This document shows, piece by piece, positions 38,732 through 50,852 of a stretch of DNA of 64,000 nucleotides. Where the stretch lies: positions 124,001 through 188,000 of the forward strand of contig JAKJXP020000013.1 of the NCBI GenBank assembly GCA_022225965.2, read 5' to 3'. Source of the stretch: Diatrype stigma. Its lineage: Eukaryota > Ascomycota > Sordariomycetes > Xylariales > Diatrypaceae. The notes beneath the pieces were generated by a model. It was not told the DNA's origin and made no database searches. It saw only the letters and a list, made by a program, of their open reading frames with translations. Numbering within the stretch: position 1 is the stretch's first letter; every line of letters begins with the position of its first letter. Both the position numbers and the translations under genes were made by a program.

Positions 38732-39255
38732 GTGGAGAATGCCGACAGATGCGAAACCGTGCTCTTCGTCGAGCGCCTGGGCCGCCGGCCGCTCTTCCGC
38801 ACTAGCACCACGGGGATGCTTCCCGCGTTCACAGCGCGGATGATCGCGTCGGCGCGCCTCTCCGAGACGGGGGGCCAGCCCCGCCTTCGAGATCTTCTAA
38901 TGCATCTCTCGTCGCTGCCGGTGGCCTACTCAGTCAAGGTGCCCCTCTGCACGATCCGCGTTAAGAGCATGGCGACGTACGTCTTCGCCACCAAGGCGGC
39001 CGTTTTCGTCAACTCCATCGGCCTCGCCAAATTTGACGAGCCTGGCACCTCTACCTCGTCTACGTGGCCACCCTCGCCGTCGACAGCTTCATCGCGTACG
39101 GCTGGTTCCTCGAGACCAAGGGTAAGGCGATGGAGGAGATCGCAGTCATATTCGACGGCCGGGGTGCCGATGTGCGAGTCGGTGCGGAAGCCTCGAATGC
39201 GGTCGCCGAGCTCGGCAGCGTGGAGGAGACGGAGGAAGCACATAAGGTGGTGTGA
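38732..39255 (+). pseudogene. Remnant of an MFS sugar transporter (hexose/lactose permease type)
   Basis: Translated pieces match the C-terminal half of fungal sugar/H+ symporters, but not in one frame. The first frame has VERLGRRPLF (the sugar-transporter signature), MLPAF...RLSETG, then LPVAYSVKVP and KSMATYVFATKAAVFVN. A block between SETG and LPVAYSV that would hold another loop and helix is shortened. After about 39047 the homology continues in another frame with LVYVATLAVDSFIAYGW FLETKGKAMEEIAVIFDG, ending at a stop at 39255. No intron consensus explains the change, so a frameshift is likely. The N-terminal half with its six helices is absent upstream. Composition is GC-rich, so repeat-induced point mutation is not the obvious cause. 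Function is presumably lost. Confidence 0.8.
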
Positions 39256-41264
39256 GACTCGGAGCGGCGAACTTCGCGCACCCCTACCAGATTTCTCGGT
39301 GACCTTTATAGCTGTATACTCATATCGGCCTACCATTCTTCAGATCATTACACGATGCCACCTTGGACAGCCAATGTCACGATAGCTGCAGGTAATATGG
39401 GATAAAATAGGAAACAAGGATAGCAGGGCATTAGTACGTAACTTACGCGCCCCATAATGGTCACATATAGCTAAAACCCATAAGTTCTTTGTTATAATTC
39501 TTGTTCTTTCCTCCTTTCTTTTCTTCTTTAAGTCTGACATTTTACATAGTTGATAAGATTCGCGCTGGCTGGCTGGCGGTGCAGGTTCACCATCGGCGTT
39601 CCCGCACTGAAATGTGGAGGTAAAGGGGGCTGGCTAGGGGGGCTTGTAAGTTCTTGCCTACCTAGGTAGTTAACTGCTTACTTGAGTTGAAGTTGGTTAG
39701 AGGTAGCCTAGCAGGCCCTTGTTATCTACGAATGGCATCGTTCCGGGTACCGGTTCCGCGAACTAGAATAATACCCGGCGCGGGGGTGGGATGAAGACGC
39801 GGGCTGCGCACTGGTTGGTGTCCGAGATAATCATCAGGAATCACTATTACCTACCATTTATCCACTAAGCACCACATCACGCTGCGTAGACGTTAAAGAC
39901 CATGATGGATGGTATATCGCAGTAGCGCTCTACTTGGAGACTGTCGCTGCCGACGTAGTACCCCTATGGCTAGGATGTAGTGTCAAGGACAAGGAGCGCC
40001 GATGTTGAACTGGGCACACACGGCATAGGCACGAACAAGCCCGCCAGCCAGCCAGCGAGTGAACCGGGGGGGATGCCACGTCGACGGCGTCGGCGTGCCT
40101 ATGAACAATAATACTACATGCTGGAATTAGTCTAGCAGTAGGGGTCCTGAGGGCGTCACGAAACGGTTCCAACGCCATCGGAGCACCTCTCAGGACGCTC
40201 GCCCCGTTGCACGTTTTGCGTATCCATCGTGGTCATTGTTCACTGGTCCGGCCTCCGCATATGCCATGCCATGCTATACCTACTATGCAACCCGTCTTAA
40301 GGCATCATATATACTATACCTACCTATATACCTATACAAGGGCATGCGAGACGAGTGGGCAGTAGAGGTGATTGGCGGGAGAATAAAGTACATAAGGTAC
40401 AATGCTACCTTACACAACCTAATCACAGCATCGTGACATCCCTAGACTAGGTGACCTAACTAATGCCTATGATACTATATAGACGTTTGTAACCTATTAA
40501 GTAGGCAGGCATCTGCTTAGCGAGAGGAGAGGAGGGGGGAGTTGAGGACGCCTGATGAAAGCATATGCATGCCTACAGGCAGCGCGAATGCCGTACGTGC
40601 GGCTGAGCGACAACCCCCTTTCGTCCCGGGGAAGCGGGAGGGCGGGGCACCGTAGTTCAGGTGCTCACTTACTTACTCATTTATCAGTGAGCGAGGGAGT
40701 CGGGAGCAATCGCGATTGTAAACCAAAGTAGGTAGTAAAATAATAAACTTGCCGGCAAGCCAGCGGCCTCCGTGTCGCGTTGTCGTAGAACCGAGCGAGC
40801 TACCGCCGTCCCGCGTTGAAAGTCTAGACAGGCTATTTAATTACAAGCCGAGCCCAGACAGGAGGTCGGGCCCGCGGTGCGTGGAACCGTGCTTGGCTTG
40901 GGCCGAAACAGTCAGACATACATACATATGACAGGCGGGACAGGTGGATGGACGGTTGGGTTGATAAATAGATGTCGGGTGCATTTCTCTTATTCATCCA
41001 TGTATGCGGCGGGCTGATAAGCTGGCAGAGCACCCGGGAGCTCGAGTCAGTTCGTCATTTTGTCAGTCTGTCAATTTGTCAGTCAAGTCAGCCTGCATGA
41101 CTCCTCCAGTCTGACGTGCGTAGCTAAGGCAGGTGATAAATAAACAATTATATGGCTACGACCGTATGCCGTGCCGTGCCTCTGGTCCACCAGCGATTGG
41201 CCCACTGCCCTGTTGTGTTGCGCAGCGCTGCGTTCTGCATCGATATATAAGTACCTACCTACAG

Positions 41265-41286
41265 GTAGGTAGTGGAGGTACCATGT
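41265..41286. repeat. ACCTACCT inverted repeat
   Basis: TACCTACCT is followed after two bases by AGGTAGGTA, a perfect 9-bp inverted repeat, in gene-free DNA. Confidence 0.8.
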
Positions 41287-42477
41287 GTAACTATTGGTTT
41301 GTTATTCGCTGCTGCTGCCCCCGTTGCTCACGCCTCGCTCGTCTCTCACATGAGCTCTCACATGATACCACCTATTATTGCACTTTCAACATCCATCCAG
41401 TCATTGGAGGAAGATTGGCAATGATTTGGAGAGATAAGCTGAAAGCTCCAAGACTCCTCGAGACGGTCGATCCGCTCTGCGCTGTGTGTGCATGCCGTTG
41501 TGTAGAGTTCTGCTCTATCAGTCAGCCAGTCAGGGCTTCCCCTTTTCCAACCACCAAGGGCGGAGGACGCGACACTAGATTATAGATCTACATTCTAGCC
41601 CACTCACTTCCATCTACTAAGAAAAGGTGCCGCATTGTATACTACCTAACACGCTACCTGTATAGGCATTTGGTGGTATATGTAAGTTTCCTTCAGATGG
41701 ACGTGGGCTAATAATCATAACAAGGAAGCGAAGACGACAGATAAATTGGACCGGGGACCAGATCGGACGGGACGAGATCGCATCGCATCGTGCTTTACCT
41801 CGCAACTGAACATCTGACAAGGGAGAAGGGAGTATAGTGCCTACATACAGGTAGGTATTAATAGTAGTTGAATGTTTCGCCTTGGCCCCAGAGAGACGAT
41901 GACAACGGACCGGCGCCGTCTGAACGCACAGTAACTAGTACCGTGGAATTGTCCCGACCTTACCGGCATCTTGTTGTTGTGGGGGTTGCAGATAGGCTGA
42001 GAGGCCGGATCAGCCTGAGACATGCCTATAGCTACTATATCCTCCGCTTCGGGTCATCCGCCCGCCAGTCTGGTCTGGTGCTAGACATGGTGTTGGGTAT
42101 GTATGTAGGTAGGTACCTACGCACATAATACATACGTTGGGTCGCGATCTGCAACGCACCCTGGAGAATTGCTGCGGCATGTCCGGGTAGAGAAGAAAGA
42201 AGTAAAGCTTTCCGATGGATTCGAGATACGGGTCTGACGAACTAGACGGCAGACCGGAGGGCGGCGCGGAAGAAACGGAACACAAGAGGGGACCAACCTT
42301 GTCGATAGCCGTGACAATCAGCTGTTGGTGGCAAAGAAGACAACAGGAAAAAGAGACCGCCTATCCTACATATTCCACTTACTATATCGTCCTGAAACAA
42401 GGAAACGGGAAGCGAACTGACAAGAGAAGCAAGATCTTGAGCGTTCGAGGCGTTCCAGAATCTCTGCCTGCGCTACC

Positions 42478-42514
42478 GGACTGCCTGGACTGCCTGGACT
42501 GCCTGGACTGCCTG
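42478..42514. repeat. 9-bp minisatellite (GGACTGCCT)
   Basis: Four consecutive perfect copies of GGACTGCCT are read directly, followed by one further base. Confidence 0.9.
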
Positions 42515-42660
42515 CATGGTGACAGGTCCTAAGGTGGTTTCTAGATGGCTGGATTCGTAGATTTCCCCGCCGTCGATCGCCCTATTTTGGATCTTTGGGA
42601 TTTGGAGTCCTGCGGCCACCGGCCACCCGCACTGCTGCAGTGGCCTACTGTGGTAATACC

Positions 42661-42717
42661 CTAGCACCTAGCACCCTAGCTTCTAGCACCCTAGCTTCTA
42701 GCACCCTAGGTACCTAG
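42661..42717. repeat. CTAGCACC-type imperfect tandem repeats ending in a palindrome
   Basis: Four related CTAGCACC units, two of them followed by CTAGCTT, precede the 12-bp palindrome CTAGGTACCTAG at 42706-42717. Confidence 0.75.
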
Positions 42718-43928
42718 CATCCTCGCCTCGCACTAACTAGGCGGCCGGCCGGAACCACCATCCACCACCGACCACCACCGCAGCGCCGTTCTCGTTTTTT
42801 GTCCTTCGCACGCCAACCTTGTCTGCCTTGCCTGCCGCTGCCGCCTGCTGTGCGGAGCGGGCGGCCTGCGCCAGCCAGCCTTTCTTACCACCCCTCCCAT
42901 CTCGCATCTCCCCCCCCCTCCCCCTTACCTACTCTCCCCTCCGCCAACCCGGCGCTGCCTCTGCTCATCGGCCACTGGAGCGCGCCCATTCGCCCTCCCC
43001 CCCAATTGGTTCGTCCCGAATCCTGCGGTGAAACCCCTGAGGACATAGGAGGGGACCCTGATCGCCGCCCCAAGCCTTATCCAGACCGTCCAGTTGCTGT
43101 TCCCCACCCCGACCGCTAGCAATACAGTAGATAGCACGTTATTACCTTTAGCACCAACGACGGTATATAGGCTGATTGGTCGCAACGGGCCCGAGTATGT
43201 CATGTAACTTCACAAGTCGTGCTTATGTGTGTGTGTGTATGCATGTATTGTGGGATGAACAACGGATTCGAGATCACCATCCCCACGCAAGCATTGCGCC
43301 TCGCCTGTAGTAGAACTGCTTCTCATCCAATCATGCGTGCCATGGTAGACTAAAAATGGCGGGCTTTTGGGGCTGGCCCCTGAACGTTCGTGCTGGAAAT
43401 GGCGGCTTATGTATGTACTTACGTCTGCCGCCATGTCGGTGTGACTGGCATTAATTGCACTTCTTTTCCTGTTATCCTTTCAGTATCACTCTCACTAACC
43501 ATCTTGGCTGTCTGCCTTGCCAAAGGAAAGGAAGGAAGTTATAATCGGGCATTGACTCTCTCTTCGCTCGGAGCCTCGAGGGTGTTTTCTTTACATGAAA
43601 CGGCCTTCTCCTCCTTCTCAACCCCTATCTTCACGATCTCTCGGGTTTTAGACAAGCCTGTTTCTTTTCGTACTCACTGGACTTTGAGAGGCCGCTGATT
43701 ATCCTGTTTATTGTAAGTATAGTCTCGATATATGCTTCAAATTGTCTAGTCTGTGACCAATACCCAACAAACATATGAGCGGACAGCTACTGCAGCCCCA
43801 GTCGTCAAGCTTCCGAGTTCCTGTGATATTAGCTGATCAGGTCAAAATAGGTGTTTTATACATTACCTGTAGCTATACGAGAAGAGACGCGAAAAAGAAC
43901 ATAATATCTTTGTGCGTCGATCGTGACA

Positions 43929-46900
43929 ATGCCTTCCGGACGTTCAGCCTCCCCCACTTCGCGGCCCACCGCTACCGCCGCCGCTCGACGTGATCTCACG
44001 GCTTTCGGGTATAGTTCATCTAGTGAATCCGACGAGGCTCCATGCAAGTCGAACAACACGAGCAACAACAATCAAAACCAGAAGAAAAAGAAGAAGAAGA
44101 GGCCGCCACCGCAGCAGAGTATTAATAAGATATGGAGGCGGTTTGCGAGCAAGCAACCCACCAAAGCCCTTGCGATCCTACCCTTTGACCCCGTGCCTCT
44201 GCCCAGCACGCCTGAGCGGCCGAACGAGTTTCTAAGTGCGGGTTACGAACGCGCTCGGGATGAGTGTTCCCGTAAGGTCAAAAAGATTATCCAAGAATGT
44301 CGCAGGGTGAACATGCGTTACCGAGACCCAGGCTTTGATCTGGTGTGTTCAATCATTCCCAATACCCCGTACTTCGTAGTGAGACGCCGATAAGGCGGAT
44401 TGGTGTGCTGACGTTCAATTGCCCCGCAGGATTGGGATCTCAAGTGGGTTAAGGGGAATTGCTTGAACTACCTGGGATCGAACAAGTTCAACATTGCAGG
44501 CCCGCGGCTCAGTACTAGCACATCCGTGCCGAAAGCGGTCAAGAGAGTGCATGAGATCTTCGAGAAGCCAACTTTCATGAAAAGTCTCAGTCCCAACGAT
44601 GTCAAGCAGGGTGCTCTCGGCGACTGCTGGTTTATTTCGAGTCTGAGCGCACTGGTCAATGTGGAAGAAGGCCTCAAGCGTGTGTGCGTCGAGTATGATA
44701 CTAGTGAGTCGCTCCAGCCTGTTCGACCCTACAAATCAACGCCTAACAGGTGTCATAGAAATCGGTATCTACGGCTTCGTCTTTTATCGAGATGGCGAAT
44801 GGATCTACTCGATTGTAGATGATAAGCTCTACCTGACCTCACCTAACTGGGATTCACCGAGCATGCAACGCGATTTGTTAAACCAGCTTGACCGGGATAA
44901 TCCTGAACGTGAGTACCGCAAGACATACCAGACTGGTTCGAAAGCGCTGTTCTTCGGTCAGTGCAAGGATCAAAACGAGACCTGGGTCCCTTTGATAGAG
45001 AAGGCGTATGCCAAAGCCCACGGTGATTTTGCTTCCTTGTCAGGTGGTTGGATTGGTGAAGGGTTGGAGGACCTGTCCGGTGGTGTTACGACTGAGCTTC
45101 TCGCTTCCGATATCCTCGACTTGGACGGCTTCTGGGAGAACGAGCTGAGCAAGGTAAACCAGGAATTTCTCTTTGGGTGTTCTACAGGTCTACTTGATGG
45201 TGGATATGGTGAGCGAAACGGTATTCGAGAGGGTCATGCCTACGTTGTCATGGATGCCCGAACTCTCAAGACCGGCGAGCGACTTGTCAAGCTCCGGTAA
45301 GCCATTCAATTCCAGCGTCACTCACTAGTATATTTCTAACGAGGTGAATAGAAATCCATGGGGTAAGAACCGAAAAGGTATTTGGGAAGGCGCATGGTCT
45401 GACGGTTCCAAGGAGTGGAACCGAGAAGTCAAAGAAGAGCTCAACCATGAGTTCGGCAATGACTCTGTCTTTTGGATTACCTTCGAGGACCTCCTGGAAA
45501 AGTATCAGCACTTCGACCGAACTCGTATGTTCCGGGATCCCGATTGGCGATGTTGCCAACGCTGGATTGGTGTGGAGGTTCCTTGGAAGCCACAATGGAA
45601 CGAGAAATTCCACATCAAGCTGACCAAGGAGTCACCCCTGGTCCTTGTGCTACAGCAGCTCGACAATCGGTATTACAAAGGTTTACATGGCCAGTACAAC
45701 TTTCGGCTACACTTCCGGGTCCACGAACAGGGTCGTCCGGATGCGGAAGATTATATCGTGAGATCCCACGGCAACTATCTTATGGACCGCTCTATCTCTG
45801 TTGAACTGCCCTGCATGGAGCCTGGAAACTACTCAGTCTGGGTCAGTGTCGTTGGAGAACGTGATACGGACATTTCGTCCGTTGAGGATGTCGTCAAGCG
45901 CGAATGCCTCAAGCGGGTCGAAAACGAAAAGCTAGCTCAAGTTGGTTATGCCTATGACTTGGCTCACAGCAAGGGCGTTGCGCACCTTGAGCAGGTGGCC
46001 AAGCTCCGCAAGAAGTCAGACCATAAGAAAGCTAGTTCCTCCCGCATGGCAGAAAGGCGTAAGCTTTGGGAGAAGCGGCACGTCAATCGCGAGATCAACA
46101 GGAAGCAGCAGAAGAAGAACCAGGAGAAGCGGGACAAACGACGGGAGGCAGATGCTGCGGAGAAGAGAGAGAAGGCAGAGGCCGAAGCCGCTACTAAGAA
46201 GGTGAAGGAAGAAGCCGAGGAAGCCGAGCGCAAGAATAAAGAGGAGGCTGCAGCTACTGAGCGCAAAGAGAAGGAAGCAGCTGACGAGGCTGAACGCAAA
46301 AAGCAAGAGGAAGAGAAGCCAAAAGACGTAGCCGTCCAGACCGACAAGACAGAATCTGGCGATGACAAGAGTGTCCAGACAGAGTTGGGTGATACGAGTT
46401 CGAAAAATAGTTCGGAATCTTCTGAGACTTCAAAGGATACGCCTAAGGATGAGAAGTCGGAGCCAACCGCAGATGAGTCAAAATCCGCCGAAGAAAAAGC
46501 CGAAAACGTGAAAGATCCTTCAGCTTCTAGGGATGCACCTCCAGAGACAGACATTTCTGAGGAAAAGAAAGAGACGAACGAATCTCCGGCTCCGCCTGCG
46601 TACGACTCGGAGTGCGATTCTTCTGACAGCCCCGTCGAGGACTGGGAGCTGATGTACTCTTCCGACGACATGTCGAAAAAGCCAAGGATGGCCGCTCCAC
46701 CCCCACCAGCGAACGACAACGATAACGCTGTTGAGTCGGACGGGGAATCGAGGATGCCTGAGCCGTGGAATGCCGTCTGCATTGTCGGATTCCGCGTGTA
46801 CTCTAAGGATGAGGCCTTGCAACTGCACGTAGTCATGGAGGGTGGTGAGTTGACAGAAGGTGGCATGGGCGAGAAGGGGGCAGCCGATATCGACAACGCT

Positions 46901-47236
46901 CAAGCTAACGCTGGAGGCGCACGTGAGGACAAGAAGGACGGCGAGAAGACCACGGATGAGGTGGAGATTATCGACGGTGTTCCGGTCGAGAAGAAGAAGA
47001 TTGTTGTCGAAGGCGAAACCAACCCAAAGGAAGCTGTTGATTCAGCGAAGGGGGGTCAGCAAGACCAGTCGAAGCCCGATGACAAGGACGATGCGGCTAA
47101 ATCAGAAAACTCGGACTCATCTGAGTCTTCGCCTGTCAATACGCCCGACTCTACGATGGATGGGAGCACAGACTGCAGCCCTCAGGCCAAGCCTGGTCGG
47201 TCCACAAAATTGGCCCCTGTGAAGGAAGCTTCCTAA
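43929..47236 (+). CDS. Calpain-like cysteine protease with a long charged C-terminal tail, four exons
   Basis: Calpains (family C2) are cytosolic cysteine proteases that cut target proteins at few sites; fungal members other than PalB/Rim13 have poorly known roles. Exons are 43929-44342, 44430-44703, 44759-45296 and 45352-47236; every intron has a GT donor and AG acceptor, and the total is 1036 residues. Catalytic Cys204 lies in GALGDCWFISS, His389 in IREGHAYVVMD and Asn410 in NPWGK, just after intron 3; all three are present, so it should be active. A Lys-rich N terminus (QKKKKKKRPPP near 57) precedes the protease core. After a C2-like region ending near 540 comes a Lys/Glu/Ala-rich coiled-coil segment, then an acidic, Ser-rich low-complexity tail of about 300 residues. 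The start is the ATG at 43929. No MIT domain is visible, so PalB is unlikely. Confidence 0.94.
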
Positions 47237-48348
47237 GTCTCGGATGAGGTCGGATAGGTGAGAATGGTATAATACCTTTGGGGGGAACGTGTATATTTGA
47301 TGCGATATGATACCAGGAGGAGCTTGTCTTACATTTCCGTTTACGTCTGGGCCTTTACGACATTATACTTCACTGCGATCGATGCGCGCTGCATGCCTTC
47401 CATGAGAGGAGTTTCATGGTTTCGAATGACGAGAATTTGGGTTTGCTTCTGCTATGACAGCTGCTGGGTTGAACCATGGATGATTAATGACGATACTGTT
47501 AGCTAGGGATTGATTCCGACATGCGAAACAGACTGCTACATAGCTCTTCGAATTGATTGTCGACTTTACCATGTAAATAGCCGAAGACGAGCCAACACTG
47601 AGATTCTTGTTCGTGAGCATAGTAAATTACGCAACGGGTTGCTTCAATACCAACAAGGTTCCAAGGTTTCAATGAATTATGCCTGAAATTTGGGGTGTGT
47701 ACTTGGGTAAGTAAATATTGTGGAAGCTGGGTCCAACCAATAGGAGCTCGTCAGGATGACGTACATGTAGCAATAGCTTAATAGGTATGAGCAAGTTTGC
47801 GCATGTTGGAGGGCGTTGGAGGGTGTTCCTTCCAAGAACCACAGTTAGGCAACTTTAAATCTTCGTACCAGACCAGTGTACATCGATGCTGCAGTTGCTC
47901 AGTACATACATACCTACCTATAGGTAGGTATGTATAAAGCAACCAGCTATGAAGCAGGTGTTGGTACGATTGAGGTACAGACGACAGGCAGGAGAAATCC
48001 GCCTGGCGAGCAAGTAGCGGGTCTGAGGTCAGGAGAACCTTGACGGCCAGCCACAGAACTGCAAACTGAGGGGAAGGAACCTTCAAGGTTCTTAGGAATC
48101 ACCTGCACTCATTTGCATTCAATGTTGTTTGGTCATCACCTGGAAACTTAGGTACATACCTACATTGCGCACCGGCACTCCGTCACTTTCTCCTTGTACA
48201 CTCACTGCCAGACTGCTTCCGCATTCACTGAAACGAAACGCACAGTTGGTCCGGACAACAACACCCATCATCCTTCCATCCAAGTCCTCGATATCGATAC
48301 CGAGATTCCTAGTACACACTCAGTCGGCATCATTCCACCCTGCCCAAC
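47237..48348. other. Intergenic interval with a 30-bp perfect palindrome
   Basis: It holds the calpain 3' region, the palindrome at 47906-47935 (listed separately) and the promoter of the superoxide dismutase gene. No open frame has a recognisable domain. Confidence 0.5.
47906..47935. repeat. 30-bp perfect palindrome centred on TATA
   Basis: Reading outward from the centre between 47920 and 47921, fifteen consecutive bases on each side are complementary. The arms contain TACCTACC/GGTAGGTA, the unit that recurs in gene-free DNA of this window. Confidence 0.95.
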
Positions 48349-48516
48349 ATGTCGGCCTCGACCTACCGTCTCCCGCCGCTTCCGTACGCGTACGATGTGA
48401 GTTGACCATCATCTAGACCAGCAGATAGGTATCACCAAACACAAACAAACCCACTGACTAACTCGTTCTTCGCAACCAGGCCCTGGAGCCCAGCATCTCC
48501 AAGCAGATCATGGAGC

Positions 48517-48548
<32 letters not shown>

Positions 48549-49079
48549 ACGAACTTGAACAAGGCGCTCGAGACGTCGTCCGCGGCGCTGGCCCAGGGCC
48601 GGCTCCAGGACGCTCAGGCCCAGCTGCCGGCGATCCGGTTCAACGGCGGCGGGCACATCAACCACGCGCTGTTCTGGGAAGGACTGGCGCCGGCGTCATC
48701 GCCCGAGGCGCAGCTCGACAGCGCCGCGCCGAAGCTGAAGGCAGCCATCGCGTCAACCTGGGGCGGCGTCGACAAGTTCCAGGCGGCCTTCTCGGCCGCG
48801 CTTCTCGGCATTCAGGGCAGCGGCTGGGGCTGGCTCGTCAAGGAAGCCGCTACGGGCCAGCTGCGCATCGTCACGCTCGCTAACCAGGAGGCTGTCGTCG
48901 TCGGCGATACCCCGCTCTTCGGCGTCGACATGTGGGAGCACGCCTACTACCTCCAGTATCTCAATGGCAAGGCCGCCTACGTCGAGAACATCTGGAAGGT
49001 CATCAACTGGAAGACGGCCGAGGCGCGCTACACGGGGGCGAGGGAGGACGTCTTCAAGGTGCTCAAGGCCAACATGTGA
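48349..49079 (+). CDS. Superoxide dismutase, Mn/Fe family, without a visible mitochondrial presequence
   Basis: The enzyme converts superoxide to hydrogen peroxide and oxygen. Exon 1 is 48349-48396 and exon 2 48480-49079; the intron has GTGAGT, branch CTGACTAAC and acceptor AACCAG. The protein is 215 residues. Metal ligands by family alignment are His30 (in MELHHTKHH), His78 ([11 protein letters not shown]), Asp166 and His170 ([10 protein letters not shown]). Gln152 in LANQEA sits where MnSODs carry their active-site Gln, so manganese is the likely metal. The N terminus begins [20 protein letters not shown], which is the mature-enzyme start with only a few added residues and no Arg-rich amphipathic leader. 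Cytosolic location is therefore likely, as known for some fungal MnSODs; an unrecognised upstream exon is the alternative. The 5' splice falls exactly at the conserved start of the mature domain, so an upstream leader exon is possible in principle. Confidence 0.94.
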
Positions 49080-50799
49080 TATCCCATCAGCTTTCGAGAT
49101 CCCCGGCAACTGTGGCCAGTTGGGTAAATACGTGGCAAAACACACGGGCAGGCATGGATACTTCCCGGAAATGGTACGGAGGCCTTAACTTAAGCCACTG
49201 TTCTTTATTCACATATGAATAAGAAGAACTTGAGCTATAGATAGGTCATCAGTGTACGTACTCACACGAAATATGAGGTTTTACAGGAAACATCGTAAGA
49301 CCCTCGCGGTGATGTGACATTGCGCAATACAACTCTATCAAGTCAGAAGGTTTAGCAAATTAACATATGTAGTTGGTATTGAATGCAGCTGCAACAACAA
49401 TGTCCATTGATGAGGGACATCTGGAACGATTTTACATACCTCTGATAAACATAGAAGACTCACTGAGGTATCCATCACACCAAAGATCTCTGTTCTCCAG
49501 AGCCAGACAAGAACAAAGGGTATCTAGAAGACTGTAGAGTAATAGTAGTTGCGAACCGTGGATAGTACGGTATGATTTTCTCGGTTAGTCCCAATAAGAC
49601 GGGAGCTAGACGGAACTAAAGGCGCAGTTATAAACTTACACGTTACATTGATTACTGCAAATATTGGCGGAACATCTCCGACTCCTGGTGCGAGTCCTTT
49701 GATGGCGCTGAGACCTTGATGGCGGTCACGGGGTATGATGGATTACCGTCATTACGGAAATCGCAATAACGGATACCTCCGTGTGTAGGGGGCCAGGAAT
49801 GATTCCACAGAAGCTGTTCATGAGACGAATACTTCATGATTGCGTACTTAGACGACCGCATGGTTTTCGGTGTCTTGCCAGCTTCCGCGAACGTGGGCCT
49901 TGGATCCTGGTGTTTCATTACGTGTAACGGTGTACGCACAAGCCTCTCAATATCAAAATGCTAGTCTTAGACAGTGAAGAAAAGGGGTAGGCCGTATTGT
50001 TAACTAATAATCTTAAGAAGCGACGGAACTACCCGAATGACATGTCTAACGACGCATTGAATCGCCGTTTTTCTATCCTAGTGCGCGGGGCCCCGTTTCA
50101 AGCCACAGCTATAACAGATTTGTGCACATGGGCATATCCTGCAGTCGATATTTTACTTTCAAGTATGCTTCATTCTCGGTCTCTTAGCTACGCAATCTAT
50201 AAGTGTAACGCAGCAATACCCTCTTGCTTCACCTCCAAAGATCACCGTTTGGCCGTTCGGTAAGCCTGAATTGTTACATTACACATGATGTCTGATAGGA
50301 ATAGCAAAAGAGGAAGAAAAAGGGGGTATACACCTGGATGCAACGAGGTGGAAGGAAGCAGAATTGGCTGAACAAAGGAGACTTGGCGAGCCCCGTAGCC
50401 ACCCCCTATCATGGCAGCAATGCATATATGCGCTCAAGCAATCCCAACTGCCCTATGGGATAGAGAGAGGTCTCACTGACACCCCATTCCCAGAACTTCT
50501 GCCAAGTCGTCGAGCTATGAAAGTATGAATGCTCGTGCTGGATATTTTAAGCGTGTCTTGGTTCTGTGTGTATGTTTGCCTAAGAACGTTAGTGCGACCT
50601 TAACCTCACGGTCGAGCATCTATCCAATGTAACATTACTGCTGGTTGCGACAAGTATTTCAGACTTTGGATATAATTACCGGCAGAGTACCTAGGTATGG
50701 GAATGGTTGGTCCAGAGCTCCGGGACCTACGTACGTACAATGCAGGTGAGAACTCTAATACACCAGGGAGGGACTTTTTTCCAATGATTCCCATGCACC

Positions 50800-50852
50800 C
50801 CCACCTGGACTAACATCGTCGATAATAACCTCATGATACTAGTCCAGGTGGG
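50800..50852. repeat. 13-bp perfect inverted repeat with 27-base loop
   Basis: CCCACCTGGACTA at 50800-50812 is the exact reverse complement of 50840-50852. It could form a stem-loop; no gene ends within 1.4 kb, so a terminator role has no support. Confidence 0.85.

Larger units (their letters stand above)
39256..43928. other. Gene-free, repeat-rich interval before the calpain gene
   Basis: No frame has a recognisable domain. It holds several palindromes (39658-39669, 42109-42120, 42706-42717) and a GACTGCCTG minisatellite, listed separately, plus a C-rich stretch near 42910. A donor-like GTAAGT at 43713 could begin a leader intron of the calpain gene. The last few hundred bases, rich in pyrimidine, should be the calpain promoter and leader. 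Confidence 0.5.

Noticed and set aside
45964..46896. 310-codon minus-strand frame opposite the calpain tail
   Set aside because: Ser/Phe-rich because it is the complement of Glu/Lys-rich codons; the plus strand is well supported by the calpain domain.
49652..49939. 95-codon minus-strand frame that looked protein-like at its C-terminal end
   Set aside because: No family match could be named and no splice partners were seen; left as unassigned.
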